Shown here: piece by piece, positions 63,456-64,000 of the stretch | Layout of the letters: every line of letters starts with the position of its first letter | Position numbering within the stretch: the stretch's first letter is position 1 | NCBI GenBank assembly: GCA_024743435.1 | Contig: JANSWO010000001.1 | Coordinates: forward strand, 620,001 to 684,000 | Direction of reading: 5' to 3' | Length of the DNA: 64,000 nt | Source of the DNA: Pseudomonadaceae bacterium | GTDB lineage: Bacteria > Pseudomonadota > Gammaproteobacteria > Pseudomonadales > Azotimanducaceae | Translations under genes and position numbers: made by a program | The notes under the pieces: generated by a model | Database searches by the model: none | Seen by the model: only the letters and a program-made list of their open reading frames with translations | Told to the model about the DNA's origin: nothing

Positions 63456-64000
63456 GTTCACCCAAGAGGACGATGCTCTGCTGGACGAGTTAGGCGTCGA
63501 GGTTGAAGTGAAGAAGGCTCAAAGCCACACGCCCCGAGAGGAGCGGATTGTTGCTGGATTTGAAGAAGTGCAGCGGTTCTTTGAGGATCATGAGCGTCCA
63601 CCGCTCCATGGTGAAGATCGTGATATCTTCGAAAGACTCTACGCCACTCGACTTAGTCGCATGCGAGATCTCGAGGAGTACAGAACGCTTCTTGAACCGC
63701 TCGACCACCAGGGTTTGCTTAGTGCTCGGTACAATGTAGACACGGCAGAACCCGATGAGCTCGATGATGACGCGCTTCTCGCTGAACTCGGTGTTGAAGC
63801 GGAAACAGCTCCGATTACGGGATTGAAGCATGTTCGGTCAAGCAAGGAGAAGCGAGCGGCTGAGCAGATTGCCAATCGCACGCCATGTGAGGATTTCGCG
63901 CAGTTTAAGTCGCTGTTTGAACACGTTAGGCAAGACCTAGACTCAGGGATTCGTGTTTCCGGCGTGATTCGAAAAGATGCCGGCTTCTTAAAGACCGATA
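63448..64000 (+). CDS. N-terminal part of a GIY-YIG nuclease family protein, cut by window end
   Basis: 184 codons remain open at the right edge. The opening MAKFTQEDDALLDELGVEVE and the middle DDDALLAELGVEAETAP are two copies of the same short acidic motif, a feature I recall from proteins annotated as GIY-YIG nuclease family that accompany this type of helicase and methylase; EKRAAEQIANRTPCEDFAQF is another of their blocks. The catalytic domain itself would be further right, so the function rests on memory of the family and not on a visible GIY-YIG motif. Its start is ATG 63448, inside the helicase end. Confidence 0.65.
   Translation, partial: MAKFTQEDDALLDELGVEVEVKKAQSHTPREERIVAGFEEVQRFFEDHERPPLHGEDRDIFERLYATRLSRMRDLEEYRTLLEPLDHQGLLSARYNVDTAEPDELDDDALLAELGVEAETAPITGLKHVRSSKEKRAAEQIANRTPCEDFAQFKSLFEHVRQDLDSGIRVSGVIRKDAGFLKTD

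Noticed and set aside
57954-64000. Prophage
   Set aside because: No integrase, capsid, terminase or lysis genes are visible; only small HNH-like and defence genes occur.

Overview
The window is a stretch of a gammaproteobacterial chromosome, GC-rich over most of its length. Three blocks support this: the order gyrA-serC-pheA-hisC-tyrA-cmk-rpsA-(interruption)-ihfB-lapA-lapB, the block yciB-yciO-trpS-scpA-scpB-rluB, and the set purM/DUF2066/CDP-alcohol phosphatidyltransferase/hda. All resemble Pseudomonas-type synteny. I cannot name the genus.

Layout. 1-17.9 kb is housekeeping: metG (cut by the left edge), mrp, dcd, purM, a DUF2066 protein, a CDP-alcohol phosphatidyltransferase, hda, a MurG-like glycosyltransferase, serA, mnmC, a rhodanese, an acyl-CoA desaturase, a sugar-type MFS symporter, argS, a membrane-anchored cold-shock-domain protein and a cyclophilin. 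17.9-19.65 kb is a gene-free block of modular repeats built from perfect hairpins with different stems and an almost constant NGGA loop. 19.65-33 kb carries gdhA, pdxJ, yciB, yciO, trpS, scpAB, rluB, ubiG, mtaD and others. 33-42.4 kb is the gyrA to rpsA block for replication, serine and aromatic amino acid synthesis, CMP phosphorylation and translation; aroA is absent from the place it often holds between tyrA and cmk. A second repeat block (42.4-43.8 kb) separates rpsA from ihfB and contains a GIY-YIG nuclease gene broken by an in-frame TGA.

44-57.8 kb is an envelope region: lapA and lapB (control of LPS synthesis), a ComEA-like protein, then a short O-antigen/polysaccharide locus (MurJ-like flippase, two GT4 glycosyltransferases, wbpV-, wbpL- and wbpM-like genes). 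Next come a secreted metalloprotease with a separately encoded probable propeptide, a GT9 protein and a lipoprotein.

A tRNA-Asn gene (57878-57953) marks the edge of an island that runs off the right end. Past a small HNH-like gene there is a compact operon of four overlapping or nearly touching genes, visibly less GC-rich than the rest: a ribbon-helix-helix regulator with a palindrome just upstream, a large MmeI-like adenine DNA methyltransferase, a DExH helicase, and the start of a protein I associate with GIY-YIG nucleases. I read it as a restriction-modification-like defence system, and it is the best candidate here for a poorly described system.
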